Shown piece after piece: positions 9,253 to 17,719 of a stretch of DNA of 64,000 nucleotides. The stretch covers positions 372,001 to 436,000 of the forward strand of contig NZ_CP064787.1 of the NCBI RefSeq assembly GCF_017094505.1. Direction: 5' to 3'. A program made the position numbers and the translations under genes. Each line of letters starts with the position of its first letter. The first letter of the stretch is position 1. The notes under the pieces are model-generated. The model was not told where the DNA came from. It was given only the letters and a program-made list of their open reading frames with translations, and searched no databases. Origin of the DNA: Halapricum desulfuricans. Its GTDB lineage: Archaea; Halobacteriota; Halobacteria; Halobacteriales; Haloarculaceae.

Positions 9253-9261
9253 ATTTATATA
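9253..9261 (-). promoter_or_regulatory. TATA box of the minus-strand Mo operon
   Basis: The plus strand reads ATTTATATA, giving TATATAAAT on the minus strand, about 25 bases before the GTG at 9231. The box is nearly symmetric, so it could also serve plus-strand transcription into 9284-9440. Confidence 0.5.
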
Positions 9262-9283
9262 CGGTCGGTAGATCGACGGCGCT

Positions 9284-9440
9284 CAGATCGGATCTATCGG
9301 CAGATGGACAGCTGTGGCCCAAAGTAAGTCGGGAACGCTCCCGGAGCTGTATCACCATCGGTAAAGAAGTGGTGTGGCGGAGACAGGCCCAGATTAGCTG
9401 ACAGCAGGCGTTAAGCTCCCACCTTCAAGTAGCGCAGCAA
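9284..9440 (+). other. Possible structured RNA or operator region, no gene
   Basis: This intergenic stretch has several nested complementary segments: ACAGCT...AGCTGT enclosing the CGGGA-loop-TCCCG hairpin, CACCA...TGGTG, and an outer GGAGCT...AGCTCC. No tRNA, SRP or RNase P signature is recognised. It could be a non-coding RNA from the plus strand or a regulator-binding region for the operon. Tentative. Confidence 0.2.
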
Positions 9441-9451
9441 GGAGTGGTAGT

Positions 9452-10060
9452 TCACTCCGGAAACAGCTGGGTGAAGACCCGTCGCTCGGCGGTGGCGAGG
9501 CGCTGGGAGAGCGCCTGTTTGGAAATGTCCAGGTCCGAGGCGATTTCCGACAGCGAGACCTCGCTGGGCTGGTCGTAGTAGCCGTGTTCGACGGCGAGTT
9601 CGAGCGCCTGTCGCTGTTTGTCTGTCATCGACTCCAGATCGATCGTGCGCGCTCGCTCGGCGCTGGTGTCTTGCTCCTCGATGATCTTCCGGAGGACGAC
9701 CCGATCGGAGACCTCTTTGAGGGCCGTGACGAGTTCCCAGACGACGTCGTGGCCGGGGAGATAGACGCTGACGACGATGCCGTCCGGCTCGACACCGACG
9801 ATCGAGGGCACACAGTCGAATTCGGCGAACACGTGACAGCTACAGGAGTCGTCGTGGTTCTGGCTGGAGTGCTCGACGGAAATGCTGCCGTCAGCACCGG
9901 TTGTGTCGACCATGAATTCGCAGTGACAGACGTCGTTGGCGAGCAGCATCTGCGCGTCGACCACGTCCTCGCCGGCCGTCGTGAGCGGACACTGCTCGCT
10001 CGGGCGGATCCCGAGAACCGCTTTGGTCGTGCGCGCCTCGGAGCGTTTCTGGGCAGGCAT
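9452..10060 (-). CDS. Bat-type HTH transcriptional regulator with Cys-rich sensor domain (DmsR-like)
   Basis: 202 residues. The C-terminal 60 residues form the bacterio-opsin-activator HTH (HTH_10 type): LTDKQ-like MTDKQRQALELAVEHGYYDQP, then ISKQALSQRL. The N-terminal half holds spaced Cys at CPLTTAG, CHCEF and SCSCHVF plus a Cys in FDCVPS, which could bind a metal or sense redox state. It lies directly upstream of the 9231-4090 Mo operon in the same orientation, as dmsR does for dms operons. It is probably the operon's activator under anaerobic conditions. Two paralogues lie at 21834 and 27900. The ATG at 10060 is the only good start. Confidence 0.82.
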   Translation of the reverse strand: MPAQKRSEARTTKAVLGIRPSEQCPLTTAGEDVVDAQMLLANDVCHCEFMVDTTGADGSISVEHSSQNHDDSCSCHVFAEFDCVPSIVGVEPDGIVVSVYLPGHDVVWELVTALKEVSDRVVLRKIIEEQDTSAERARTIDLESMTDKQRQALELAVEHGYYDQPSEVSLSEIASDLDISKQALSQRLATAERRVFTQLFPE

Positions 10061-10448
10061 GGTTGATTGTGAGGCAGTCCGCGTTCCGACAGCCGCTGAT
10101 TAGCGACCGTTGCCCGTCTGTTCCGGGCCGCCGCAGTCGCACCGGCGAATCGTTCCGACGGTCACTGTGAGCGGATCTGCCGCCACGAGATAGATACCAG
10201 TAGCGATAAAATAGCCCTTTCTCGCTCTCCCAGTTGTTCAGAACGCGCCCACACGCCCCGATGGGGCCTTGGGTCGACCCCTTATCTCGCCCGTGACGAG
10301 GGCCGTCTCTCGCGTAGAGATGAGTAACATATAGTGCGGATATCGGTGCCACGAATCCGGGTTCGCCAACTCAACTTTAGCCTAACCAAAATACTATTTT
10401 TAGAAAACAAAAGGATTTTAGTGCGTTCCGTTCCACGGTACAGATGCA
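10061..10448. other. Divergent intergenic region without a gene
   Basis: 388 bases between the regulator at 10060 (minus) and the small gene at 10449 (plus). It contains a minus-strand TATA-like CTATTTTATC near 10204-10213, a perfect GGGTCGACCC palindrome at 10271-10280, and an AT-rich tract at 10372-10425 likely to hold the plus-strand promoter. No convincing ORF or RNA is seen. Confidence 0.5.
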
Positions 10449-10679
10449 ATGGGAATCGAAGCAGACGACCTGCGCGAGAAGCTCGAACAGAACGGCGAAC
10501 TGATGATCGCGGTCTCGGAGTTCGAGGACCCGCTCGAACTGCATCTCCACGACACGGAGATCGAAGACGAGACCGTTCGGATCCAGCTGACCGACGGTGT
10601 GTTGACCTTCGAGACTGACGCTATCGTCGGCGCGTGGCACCACACCCACTCCCTCGAGGACCTCGGTCTCGAAGACTAG
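10449..10679 (+). CDS. Small acidic haloarchaeal protein of unknown function
   Basis: 76 residues, strongly acidic and Cys-free, beginning MGIEADDLREKLEQNGEL, with alternating beta-prone segments and a C-terminal WHHTHSLEDLGLED tail. The codon use and acidic bias look like real coding sequence, and an AT-rich promoter region precedes it. I do not recognise a family. It is a stand-alone gene between a regulator and an opposite-strand small gene, so context gives no clue to its job. Confidence 0.65.
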   Translation: MGIEADDLREKLEQNGELMIAVSEFEDPLELHLHDTEIEDETVRIQLTDGVLTFETDAIVGAWHHTHSLEDLGLED

Positions 10680-10729
10680 ACTGGCTACTGATCGAGTCGA
10701 TCGCCTTCGACGACCGCGCTTCCGCCCAC

Positions 10730-10975
10730 CTAGCGGACGCGGCAGGTAACGACGGTGTTCATCCCGTCCTGTCCTTCGATCGATTCGGTGGTCACGTTCA
10801 CGCCGAGAAGGTCGTCGTCTGCGAAGGCGTCGGCTGCGATCGCGCGCACCTGTTCCGCGTCGGCCCGGTCCTCCTCAAGAACGGCCCGGACCTGGTTGCG
10901 GTTTCGTGTGACCTCCAGTACCGCGTAGCCGCCGTCTTCGAACGCCGTTTCGAGCGCCGAAAGCTGATCGTCCAT
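10730..10975 (-). CDS. Small conserved haloarchaeal protein of unknown function
   Basis: 81 residues from the ATG giving MDDQLSALETAF; a longer start at 11011 is possible but less likely. The pattern is helix-strand-helix-strand-strand (YAVLEVTRNRNQVRAVLEE, then LLGVNVTTESIEGQDGMNTVVTCRV), suggesting a compact alpha/beta fold. No catalytic or metal-binding motif is visible. It is divergent from the membrane protein at 11096, with about 120 bases between them. Confidence 0.6.
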   Translation of the reverse strand: MDDQLSALETAFEDGGYAVLEVTRNRNQVRAVLEEDRADAEQVRAIAADAFADDDLLGVNVTTESIEGQDGMNTVVTCRVR

Positions 10976-11095
10976 ACTCGGAGGCTCGGTCCCCGATACC
11001 GTAAAACCCATCGACGGAGCGTTCCTAGATCGGGTTAATTCGGGTTGACTACCACGTCCGTACTTGTCCGCGGAGCCCGATCACCCGGGCACAGT

Positions 11096-11599
11096 ATGGT
11101 TCCCACATTCGAGAGCGATCGATTCGAACCGGGTCGCGAAACAACACGATCGGTCGGCAAGCTCCTGTTCGGTGCCACCGCGACTGCGTTCGTCCTGGCG
11201 CTCGTGACGCTGCTTCCGGGCGTCGACCGGCTCTTGCCGGGCACCGACGTCTCGATCGGGGCGCTCGTCCGTGCGATCGCCGCGCTGGTCGTCGCGGGCA
11301 CGCTCGTCTATACGGCCTCGGGACTGGCGACGCTGGTCGCGCCGACGGGTCGGGGCGATCTGTCACGGAACGCGGCGTCGATCGGCTACTGGCTGTCCGT
11401 CCTCGCCGCCGTGCTGATCGCCCACTGGGGACTCGCCCCGCTGGTCGCCGGACTGTTCGGCGGCCTCCTGTGGGTCTACGACACGGCGTTCCTGCTGGCG
11501 GCGCTGGGGCCGCTGCTGGTGATCGCCGTCCGGCTGTACGCGTCGCTCGACCCGGCCGCGGACGTGTTCGCCGAGAAGGTTTCCGGGGGAGGAACGTAG
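11096..11599 (+). CDS. Haloarchaeal multi-helix membrane protein, unknown function
   Basis: 167 residues from the ATG giving MVPTFESDRFEPG; the frame is open further upstream only through a TTG. About four transmembrane helices are predicted (LLFGATATAFVLALVTLL; IAALVVAGTLVYTA; WLSVLAAVLIAHWGLAPLVAG; FLLAALGPLLVIAV). No known transporter or enzyme motif is seen. Its stop abuts the next membrane gene, so the pair is an operon. Confidence 0.65.
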   Translation: MVPTFESDRFEPGRETTRSVGKLLFGATATAFVLALVTLLPGVDRLLPGTDVSIGALVRAIAALVVAGTLVYTASGLATLVAPTGRGDLSRNAASIGYWLSVLAAVLIAHWGLAPLVAGLFGGLLWVYDTAFLLAALGPLLVIAVRLYASLDPAADVFAEKVSGGGT

Positions 11600-12202
11600 A
11601 TGACGGCTCGATCGTCGGTTTCGACGGCCCAGCCGTCCCGCCGTTCGACCCTGCTGGGGTCCGTCGCGGGCGTCCTCGCCTGGATCGCTGGCTATCTCGT
11701 CACGTACCTGGTCGTCGCTCCGGACGTCAGTGGGTCGGATCTCAACCGCCTGATCGAGGTGCTCGACGGCGAACCGGCGACCGCAGAGCTGGTCGGCTGG
11801 GTCTTCTTCAACGCCCACTTCGTCGAGACCGTCTTCGAGGGGTTACCGGTCCTGGGCAGCCGGACGGCGTCGTACGTCGGTGGCGAGGGCGGGTTCTCCG
11901 TCCTGCTGTATCTGGTCCCCGTTGTGACGCTGTCGGTCGCGGGGCTGCTGCTCGCGAGAGCGGACGAGGCCACCGACGTCTCCAGCGGTGCGCTGTCCGG
12001 TCTGACGGCGCTTCCCGGCTACGCGCTCGCGTCGGCCGTCGCTGCGGTCGCGATCGAAGTCACAGCCGCGGGTGCGAGCGCCGGGCCGGATTTCCTCGCC
12101 GCCCTGGTTCTCGCTGGTATCGCCTATCCGATGGTCTTCAGCGGCCTCGGCGGCGCGCTCGCGGGTGCAGTGAACCGGTTGCAGCGCTCGCCGACGGTCT
12201 AG
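11600..12202 (+). CDS. Haloarchaeal membrane protein, unknown function
   Basis: 200 residues with about five hydrophobic segments, beginning with a Ser/Thr-rich tail and an SRRSTLLGSVAGVL-like start that could be misread as a Tat motif but continues directly into a membrane helix. The start codon follows the upstream membrane gene without a gap. It converges on the 12199-13227 gene with a four-base overlap of stop codons. No family function is recognised. Confidence 0.65.
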   Translation: MTARSSVSTAQPSRRSTLLGSVAGVLAWIAGYLVTYLVVAPDVSGSDLNRLIEVLDGEPATAELVGWVFFNAHFVETVFEGLPVLGSRTASYVGGEGGFSVLLYLVPVVTLSVAGLLLARADEATDVSSGALSGLTALPGYALASAVAAVAIEVTAAGASAGPDFLAALVLAGIAYPMVFSGLGGALAGAVNRLQRSPTV

Positions 12203-13227
12203 CGGCCTCGGACGCTGCGGGCCCCGAGTCCTGTCGCGACGAGACCGCCGACGACCGTCGGGAGCCAGTAGGTCGCGAGCCGATAGACGAGGACGGCGGC
12301 GACGGCACCGCCGTTCGACACTGTCGTCAGCGACACGAGGATCGCTGCGATCGCCGTCTCGATCGCGCCGGAACCGCCGGGAAGCGGTGTCGCCCCGGCG
12401 ATCAGGCCGATCGGGACGGCGACCAGCGCGGCGGCCAGCGGGATCGGAGCCCCGACCGCGATCGCAGCGGTCCAGAGCGTCACGCCGAGCGTGAACCAGC
12501 CGACCGTCGAGAACCCGCCCGCGAGAACGAGTGCCCGTCGGTCGGTACCGATCCGGTCGATCGACTCGAAGAAGCTCCCGATCCGGTTCTCGACGGCTCG
12601 CATACCTGGCGGCGTCCGACCGGGAATTACCCGCGAGAGGACGCGAGCGATCGGCGTGACCGCAGCCGCGAGCGCCTGTTCAATCCGATGGTGGTAGTGA
12701 TAGATCAGGACGGCGGCACCGACGACGAGGACGAACAGCCCGACCAGAATCGCGATAGAGATCGCCAGGTCCCGGGAGGCCGCTATCGCGTCCATCCCGA
12801 ACAGCGCCGCCCCGAGAAGCGCCATCCCGATCGACGGCACGAAATGCAGCGTGTCGACGCTGGCGATCGCCGCGAGCCCGGTTTCGTACTCGCTGTCAGC
12901 CGCCTCGGAGATGAGCAGCGCGCTGACCGGCTCCCCGCCGGCCTGTCCGAACGGCGTGATGTTGTTCGAAAACATCGCCGCCGTGAATACGAGCACCGCC
13001 TTCGGTGCCGACACTGGCGCGCCGAGCGCACCCAGTACGACGTGCAACGACAGTCCCCAGGAGACGAGCCACGTGACCGTGAGCGCGACGACGACTGCGA
13101 CGAGCGGCAAGCGCGCGCGTCCGAGCGCCGTCAGCGTCTCCTCGACCCCGGCGACCCAGACGAGCGCGCCGAGGACCGCCAGCGCGACGAGAAACAGCAA
13201 CACCGTCACCGTCCGGTCGCCGTTCAT
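12199..13227 (-). CDS. Flippase-like UPF0104 membrane protein (lysylphosphatidylglycerol synthase TM domain family)
   Basis: 342 residues with about eight transmembrane segments, matching the UPF0104/AglD-type domain also found in MprF. Typical marks are the NNITPFGQAGGEPVSALL segment (near residue 95) and the LPGGSGAIETAI segment (near 285). Archaeal members are linked to lipid or dolichol-sugar handling, but this one's substrate is unknown. It is divergent from thiL. Confidence 0.75.
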   Translation of the reverse strand: MNGDRTVTVLLFLVALAVLGALVWVAGVEETLTALGRARLPLVAVVVALTVTWLVSWGLSLHVVLGALGAPVSAPKAVLVFTAAMFSNNITPFGQAGGEPVSALLISEAADSEYETGLAAIASVDTLHFVPSIGMALLGAALFGMDAIAASRDLAISIAILVGLFVLVVGAAVLIYHYHHRIEQALAAAVTPIARVLSRVIPGRTPPGMRAVENRIGSFFESIDRIGTDRRALVLAGGFSTVGWFTLGVTLWTAAIAVGAPIPLAAALVAVPIGLIAGATPLPGGSGAIETAIAAILVSLTTVSNGGAVAAVLVYRLATYWLPTVVGGLVATGLGARSVRGR

Positions 13228-13318
13228 GCTACCGGGTAGACGCCCGACGGCGGCTTTAACCCACCGGATCGGGCTCCCGACCGCCGGTGCTTTCTACCTC
13301 GGGAACCTGGCCGGACGC

Positions 13319-14185
13319 ATGGACGAGCGGACGATGCTGGGCCTGCTCGCTGATCGACTCCCCCGGGCGGGCGACGACGCGGCCGTGATCGACGGGCTTG
13401 TCGTGACGATCGACATGCTCCACGAGTCGACCGACTTCCCCGACGGGACGACCAGATACACGGCCGGCTGGCGGGCCGTCGGCGCGTCGCTGTCAGACGT
13501 GGCCGCGATGGGTGCCGATCCGACGGCCGCGGTCGCGGTCTACGGCGCGCCTGAATTCGACGATCGGGTCCTGGCGTTCGTCGACGGCGCTCGCGACGTC
13601 TGTGAGGCGGTCGGAACCGAGTACGTCGGCGGCGACCTCGACCACCACGAGGAGTTCACCGTCGCGACGACCGCAGTCGGCCGGACCGACGACCCCGTCC
13701 TGCGGTCCGGTGCCCGGCCCGGCGACGCGATCTGTGTCACGGGGACGCTCGGCCGGAGCGGGGCAGCGCTCGAACTGTTCGAACGCGGCGAGACCGAGCG
13801 AGCGAACGACCTCTTCCGGTTCGAGCCGCGGATCGAAGCGGGACGCGCGCTCGCGTCCCACGCCAGCGCGATGATGGACTCCAGCGACGGACTGGCCCGC
13901 TCGCTCCACCAGCTCGCCGAGGCCAGCGACTGCGGGATGGCCGTCGAGACGCCGCTGCCGGTCGACGACGCCGTCGACTCGGTCGCCGGTCCGGACGAGC
14001 GACTCGAACTCGGCGCGTTCTTCGGCGAGGACTTCGAGCTCGTCTGTACGATCCCCGAGGAGCGCTATCCGGCGGCGAAAGCAGCCTCGCCGACGCCGCT
14101 GACCCGGATCGGGACGGTCGTCGAGGACGGCGTCACGCTCGACGGTGAGCCGATGCCGGACCGCGGATACACGCACGAAGGGTGA
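13319..14185 (+). CDS. thiL: Thiamine-monophosphate kinase
   Basis: 288 residues from the ATG giving MDERTMLGLLADRLPRAGDDAAV; the frame is open upstream but that part overlaps the UPF0104 gene on the other strand. ThiL phosphorylates thiamine monophosphate to the diphosphate cofactor. PurM/ThiL-fold marks are GDDAAV near the start, TIDMLHESTDF, the GWRAVGASLSDVAAMGA helix, GGDL, and MMDSSDGLARSLHQL. Length and motif order are normal for archaea. Confidence 0.92.
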   Translation: MDERTMLGLLADRLPRAGDDAAVIDGLVVTIDMLHESTDFPDGTTRYTAGWRAVGASLSDVAAMGADPTAAVAVYGAPEFDDRVLAFVDGARDVCEAVGTEYVGGDLDHHEEFTVATTAVGRTDDPVLRSGARPGDAICVTGTLGRSGAALELFERGETERANDLFRFEPRIEAGRALASHASAMMDSSDGLARSLHQLAEASDCGMAVETPLPVDDAVDSVAGPDERLELGAFFGEDFELVCTIPEERYPAAKAASPTPLTRIGTVVEDGVTLDGEPMPDRGYTHEG

Positions 14186-14270
14186 GGCGAGGCGAGACCG
14201 CGGAGAGGTTCATCGGGGACGGTGCAGCGGCCGAAACCGTCGGTCCGACCGGCGCTCGACGGCCCAACGC

Positions 14271-15395
14271 CTAGACGATGATCCGGAACGGGATCGGCAT
14301 GAAACAGAGCACGCCGACGAGAAACGTGAGCAACCCGACGGCCTGACGCTTGCGGTCGAGGGATGTCTCTCGTATGGGCGTCGCCGGGCCGAAAAACGCC
14401 AGTACCGTCGTGAACACGCCCCAGACGATCCAGATTCCGACTTCGACAGTAGCGTCACCGAACAGGAGCAAGAGACCGGCGAACCCGAAAAGCACCGCCG
14501 GAATCGCGGCGGCGACGGTCTCCTGGCGCGGCCCGGCCAGCGCTCGCAGGACGTGCCCGCCGTCGAGCTGTCCGACCGGCAGGAGATTGAGAAAGGTCAC
14601 CAGCATCCCGAGCCAGCCGGCGAACACCAGCGGATGGAGCTGTTTCGTCGGGTCGGCGTACGACAGCGGCTGGCTGGTCAGCCACGCGAGCCCGCGCAAC
14701 AGCAGCGGCTCGGCGAACTCGATGCGGGCGGCGTCGCTGGTCGCGACCGATCTGGAAACGGTAATCGGATCGAGCGAGAGCCCGATCACCGTGACGACGA
14801 CAGTCGCAACGATCCCCGCGAGCGGTCCGGACGCGCCGATATCGAGCAGTGCCTTCCGGCTGGGAATCCGTCCGCGCATCCGGATGATCGCTCCGGCAGT
14901 CCCGAACGGCGGCGGGATCGGGATGAAATACGGCAGACTGGCGTCGACCCGGTGGATCCGGCTGGTAACGTAATGGCCGAACTCGTGGACGCCGAGGATG
15001 GTGAGGATCGCGAGCGAGAACGGCCACGCCTTCAGGAGGTTCAGCGGCTCGGCAGTCACGTCGATATGATACCAGACCGTCCCCGCGTACAGCGTCGTCA
15101 GCACCGTCGCGAGCGCGAGCGCGATGTTCTTCCAGGGGACCCCGTCGATCCCGATCGAGCGTCTGGTCGCGATCAGGACGTGTCTCGGAGCCCGGGCCTC
15201 GGAGCGAGCGGCCAGTCGCAGATCGAACCCCCGCTCGTAGAACAGCGGCGCGAGCTCCGATTCGATGGTCGACGGCGGCGCGCGCGGGCGGCCCACGTAC
15301 ACCACCCGATCGCCCTCACGGCGAACCTCGGACACTTCGAATACGGGAGCGAGGTCCTCCACCGAAGGGGCATCGGCCGGCGACACCGTCGACAT
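14271..15395 (-). CDS. Site-2-protease-type M50 membrane metalloprotease
   Basis: 374 residues. A soluble N-terminal region (about 100 residues) is followed by six or so membrane helices. The zinc motif HEFGHY is near residue 140 in GVHEFGHYVTSRIHR, and the third metal ligand is in NLLPVGQLDGGHVL. S2P-family proteases cleave membrane proteins within the bilayer, typically releasing regulators. The archaeal substrate is unknown. Monocistronic and convergent with thiL. Confidence 0.85.
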   Translation of the reverse strand: MSTVSPADAPSVEDLAPVFEVSEVRREGDRVVYVGRPRAPPSTIESELAPLFYERGFDLRLAARSEARAPRHVLIATRRSIGIDGVPWKNIALALATVLTTLYAGTVWYHIDVTAEPLNLLKAWPFSLAILTILGVHEFGHYVTSRIHRVDASLPYFIPIPPPFGTAGAIIRMRGRIPSRKALLDIGASGPLAGIVATVVVTVIGLSLDPITVSRSVATSDAARIEFAEPLLLRGLAWLTSQPLSYADPTKQLHPLVFAGWLGMLVTFLNLLPVGQLDGGHVLRALAGPRQETVAAAIPAVLFGFAGLLLLFGDATVEVGIWIVWGVFTTVLAFFGPATPIRETSLDRKRQAVGLLTFLVGVLCFMPIPFRIIV

Positions 15396-15523
15396 GCCTG
15401 TCTATCGGCAGGGCCCTGTCTCATAAAATATCGACGGTTCGAAACGCCACCCGAGAATGCGGGCGTGCGGGGACTGGAGAGCGTTCGTCTCTCGAGACGA
15501 TATCGATCAGGTCCGCCGTGCGA

Positions 15524-15790
15524 TCACGCGGGTTCGATCCGCCAGGTCGTCGCGCTCGTGTAGGACCACTTCTCGACCTCGAGGTCGCTCGCCGACTCCG
15601 TGAGCTTGACCATCAGCGCACCGATCTCCTTCGAGGAGAGGCCGACCTCGTCGGCGATGAACTTGCTCTTGAAGTAGAGCTCGCCGTTCTCGGCGACCTT
15701 CTCGCGGAGATACGAGCGGAGACGGTCCTCTTTGGACGCTGTCGACTCCGGTTCGGCACTGTCAGGGGAGGGCTGTGTCGTCGCGCTCAT
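15524..15790 (-). CDS. Small winged-helix-like haloarchaeal protein
   Basis: 88 residues from the ATG giving MSATTQPSPDSAEPES. After a disordered Ser/Glu/Pro N-terminus comes a winged-helix-like block: EDRLRSYLREKVAENGELYFKSK, FIADEVGLSSKEIGALMVKL, then a beta-wing ending TTWRIEPA. It resembles a family of haloarchaeal small DNA-binding proteins without assigned function. A TATA-like TTTATATG lies about 35 bases upstream. Confidence 0.72.
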   Translation of the reverse strand: MSATTQPSPDSAEPESTASKEDRLRSYLREKVAENGELYFKSKFIADEVGLSSKEIGALMVKLTESASDLEVEKWSYTSATTWRIEPA

Positions 15791-15891
15791 GTGAATCGCC
15801 TCACCCGTCCGTATTGCCCGAAGGTGCATATAAACGCAGGAAGCTTTGGGGGAGTTCGATCGATTTTAGACTGATCCGCGAATCGGGGAAC

Positions 15892-15931
15892 GTTTTAAAA
15901 CCGGCACAAAACCGCCGAGACATTTTAAAAC
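15892..15931. promoter_or_regulatory. Pair of TTTTAAAA boxes 30 bases apart
   Basis: GTTTTAAAAC (15892-15901) and ATTTTAAAAC (15922-15931) are near-identical and spaced 30 bases, close to three helical turns. They lie in the 263-base gene-free interval upstream of the small winged-helix gene. They could be operator half-sites or weak core-promoter elements. Confidence 0.35.
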
Positions 15932-16053
15932 AGCCATTCAGAGAATTTCTCTCATATCATGATTGGGAATTTATCCATGCAGTATTCGGGTCAGAAACGT
16001 CGTTATCACGAATCTTGGAACAGGTGCGTCCCGTGACGACGCGTCCGACGGTG

Positions 16054-16878
16054 TCATCGCTCGTGCACCCAGAAGGAGTCCTCGACCGTGATCTCTTTTT
16101 TGAAGATCGGGACGTCTTCCTTGAGTCGGTCGATCCCGTCCGAAACGGCCTCGAACGCCTCCGTCCGGTGACCCGCGAGCACGACGACGAAGACGATGTC
16201 CTCGCCCGCTTCGATCGTGCCGGTCCGGTGGTGGAGTTCGACCGACAACACGCCCGTTCTGTCCTCGAGGTCGCGTTCGATCGCCGCGAGTCGCTGCTCG
16301 GCGACGCCCTCGTACTTCTCGAAGGTCAGGTGTTCGGTCCGGTCGTCGTCGGGGGCGTCTTTCGCCCGGACTTGTCCGGTGAACGTCGCGATCGCCCCGG
16401 CCTGTTCGGCCGCGGGGTCGTCCTTGACGCGTCGCACGAGCGACCCGAGCGTCTCGAACGGCTCTGTTGACTCCAGCGCCTCGAGGACCTCGTCGACGTC
16501 GATCGCGTCGGCTTGCGGTGCTGTCGCCAGCGCCTCGCCGGCGTGGTCGCGGTCACCGATGACGACCTGCGGGATCGGGACCCGGCTGAACCCCTCGACG
16601 AGCGCGTAGTCGAACTCCGGCGCGAGGTCCTCGAGCGTCCCCTGCAGCGTCCGGTCTGACCCCGTGGCGAACCACTCGCCGTCGTCGATGACTCCGTACG
16701 TCCGGTCGGCCCCGGCCGCGCGGTGGCGGGCCGTGTCCTTGCCCTCGATATCGATGTCGAACTCGTGGAGGTGCTTGATCGTCGCCACGCGCCCGCGCTC
16801 GGCCAGTCGCTCCGCTAGTTCCTCCAGCAGCGTCGTCTTCCCGGTGTCGGAGTAGCCGACGACACCCAGTACGTGCAT
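16054..16878 (-). CDS. moaE: MobB-MoaE fusion: MGD-cofactor GTPase domain with molybdopterin synthase large subunit
   Basis: 274 residues from the ATG giving MHVLGVVGYSDTGKTTL. The N-terminal MobB-like domain (about 1-140) has the P-loop GYSDTGKTTL and EGFSRVPIPQVVI. The C-terminal MoaE domain (about 140-274) has ATFTGQVRAKD, HLTFEKYEGVAEQRL, HHRTGTIEAGEDIVFVVVLAGHR and the KKEITVEDSFWV tail bearing the catalytic Lys. MoaE forms molybdopterin with MoaD; MobB assists the dinucleotide step. The fusion is a haloarchaeal feature. It supplies cofactor for the Mo enzymes in this window. Confidence 0.9.
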   Translation of the reverse strand: MHVLGVVGYSDTGKTTLLEELAERLAERGRVATIKHLHEFDIDIEGKDTARHRAAGADRTYGVIDDGEWFATGSDRTLQGTLEDLAPEFDYALVEGFSRVPIPQVVIGDRDHAGEALATAPQADAIDVDEVLEALESTEPFETLGSLVRRVKDDPAAEQAGAIATFTGQVRAKDAPDDDRTEHLTFEKYEGVAEQRLAAIERDLEDRTGVLSVELHHRTGTIEAGEDIVFVVVLAGHRTEAFEAVSDGIDRLKEDVPIFKKEITVEDSFWVHER

Positions 16879-17020
16879 GCCCACACAGAGGGGAGCCGGG
16901 GGTTTGACAGTAGCGGTCGGGTCATTGTGTGTCTCTCCGACGAATGCGCCGCGCGGGAAGCGAACGCGCCCGGAGACATCTTGACAATACTTAAGAGCGC
17001 ATCGCGGTTACCCCGATTCG

Positions 17021-17719
17021 ATGAAAACAGTCGTCTCTATCGGCGGGAGCGTGCTCGTACCGGATCTCGACGCCGGGCGGGTCGAGGCGTACGCTGACGT
17101 CATCGGATCGCTTGCGGCGGCGGGCCACGACCTCGGCGTCGTCGTCGGCGGCGGTCCGACCGCCCGGGAGTACATCGGCGCGGCCCGGTCGCTGGGTGCC
17201 AACGAGGGCGAACTCGACCAGCTCGGAATCGACACGACGCGGCTGAACGCCCGCCTCCTGCTGGCGGCGCTTGACGAGGATCTGGCCTCGCCGACAGTAC
17301 CGACCGACTACGAGGAGGCGGCCGAGTCGCTCCACCGGGACCGTGTGGTCGTGATGGGCGGGGTCGTTCCCGCACAGACGACCGACGCCGTCTCGGCGGC
17401 GCTGGCTGAATACGTCGACGCCGATCGGCTCGTGTTCGCGACGTCCGTCCCCGGCGTCTTCGACGCCGACCCCAACGAGGATCCCGACGCCGAGCGCTAC
17501 GAGGAGATGACGGCGAGCGAACTCGTCAAACTGGTCGCCCGCGGCGAGTCGCTCGGCTCGGCCGGGTCGAACGCCCCGATCGACCTGCTGGCCGCGAAAG
17601 TTCTGGATCGATCGGGGATCGAAGCGATCGTCCTCGACGGGACCGACCCGCAGGCCGTCGAACGGGCCGTGCTCGAAGACGACTACGAGGGCACTCGTAT
17701 CGGGCCGAACCATGACTGA
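17021..17719 (+). CDS. pyrH: UMP kinase (archaeal type)
   Basis: 232 residues of the amino-acid-kinase fold: MKTVVSIGGSVL at the start, VVGGGPTAREYI near residue 43, and a GVFDADPNEDPDAERYEEMT segment that is typical of archaeal UMP kinases. It converts UMP to UDP in pyrimidine synthesis. An archaeal promoter-like TACTTAAG precedes it. It overlaps the following lysS start by eight bases, so the two genes are coupled. Confidence 0.92.
   Translation: MKTVVSIGGSVLVPDLDAGRVEAYADVIGSLAAAGHDLGVVVGGGPTAREYIGAARSLGANEGELDQLGIDTTRLNARLLLAALDEDLASPTVPTDYEEAAESLHRDRVVVMGGVVPAQTTDAVSAALAEYVDADRLVFATSVPGVFDADPNEDPDAERYEEMTASELVKLVARGESLGSAGSNAPIDLLAAKVLDRSGIEAIVLDGTDPQAVERAVLEDDYEGTRIGPNHD

Noticed and set aside
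9284-9440. tRNA, SRP RNA or RNase P RNA in the hairpin-rich interval
   Set aside because: No cloverleaf with the T-loop consensus and none of the conserved cores of those RNAs could be found.
10371-10390. Iron-repressor-like box (TTTAGCCTAACC) before the small gene at 10449
   Set aside because: Only half of the expected dyad is present, and the downstream gene shows no link to iron.
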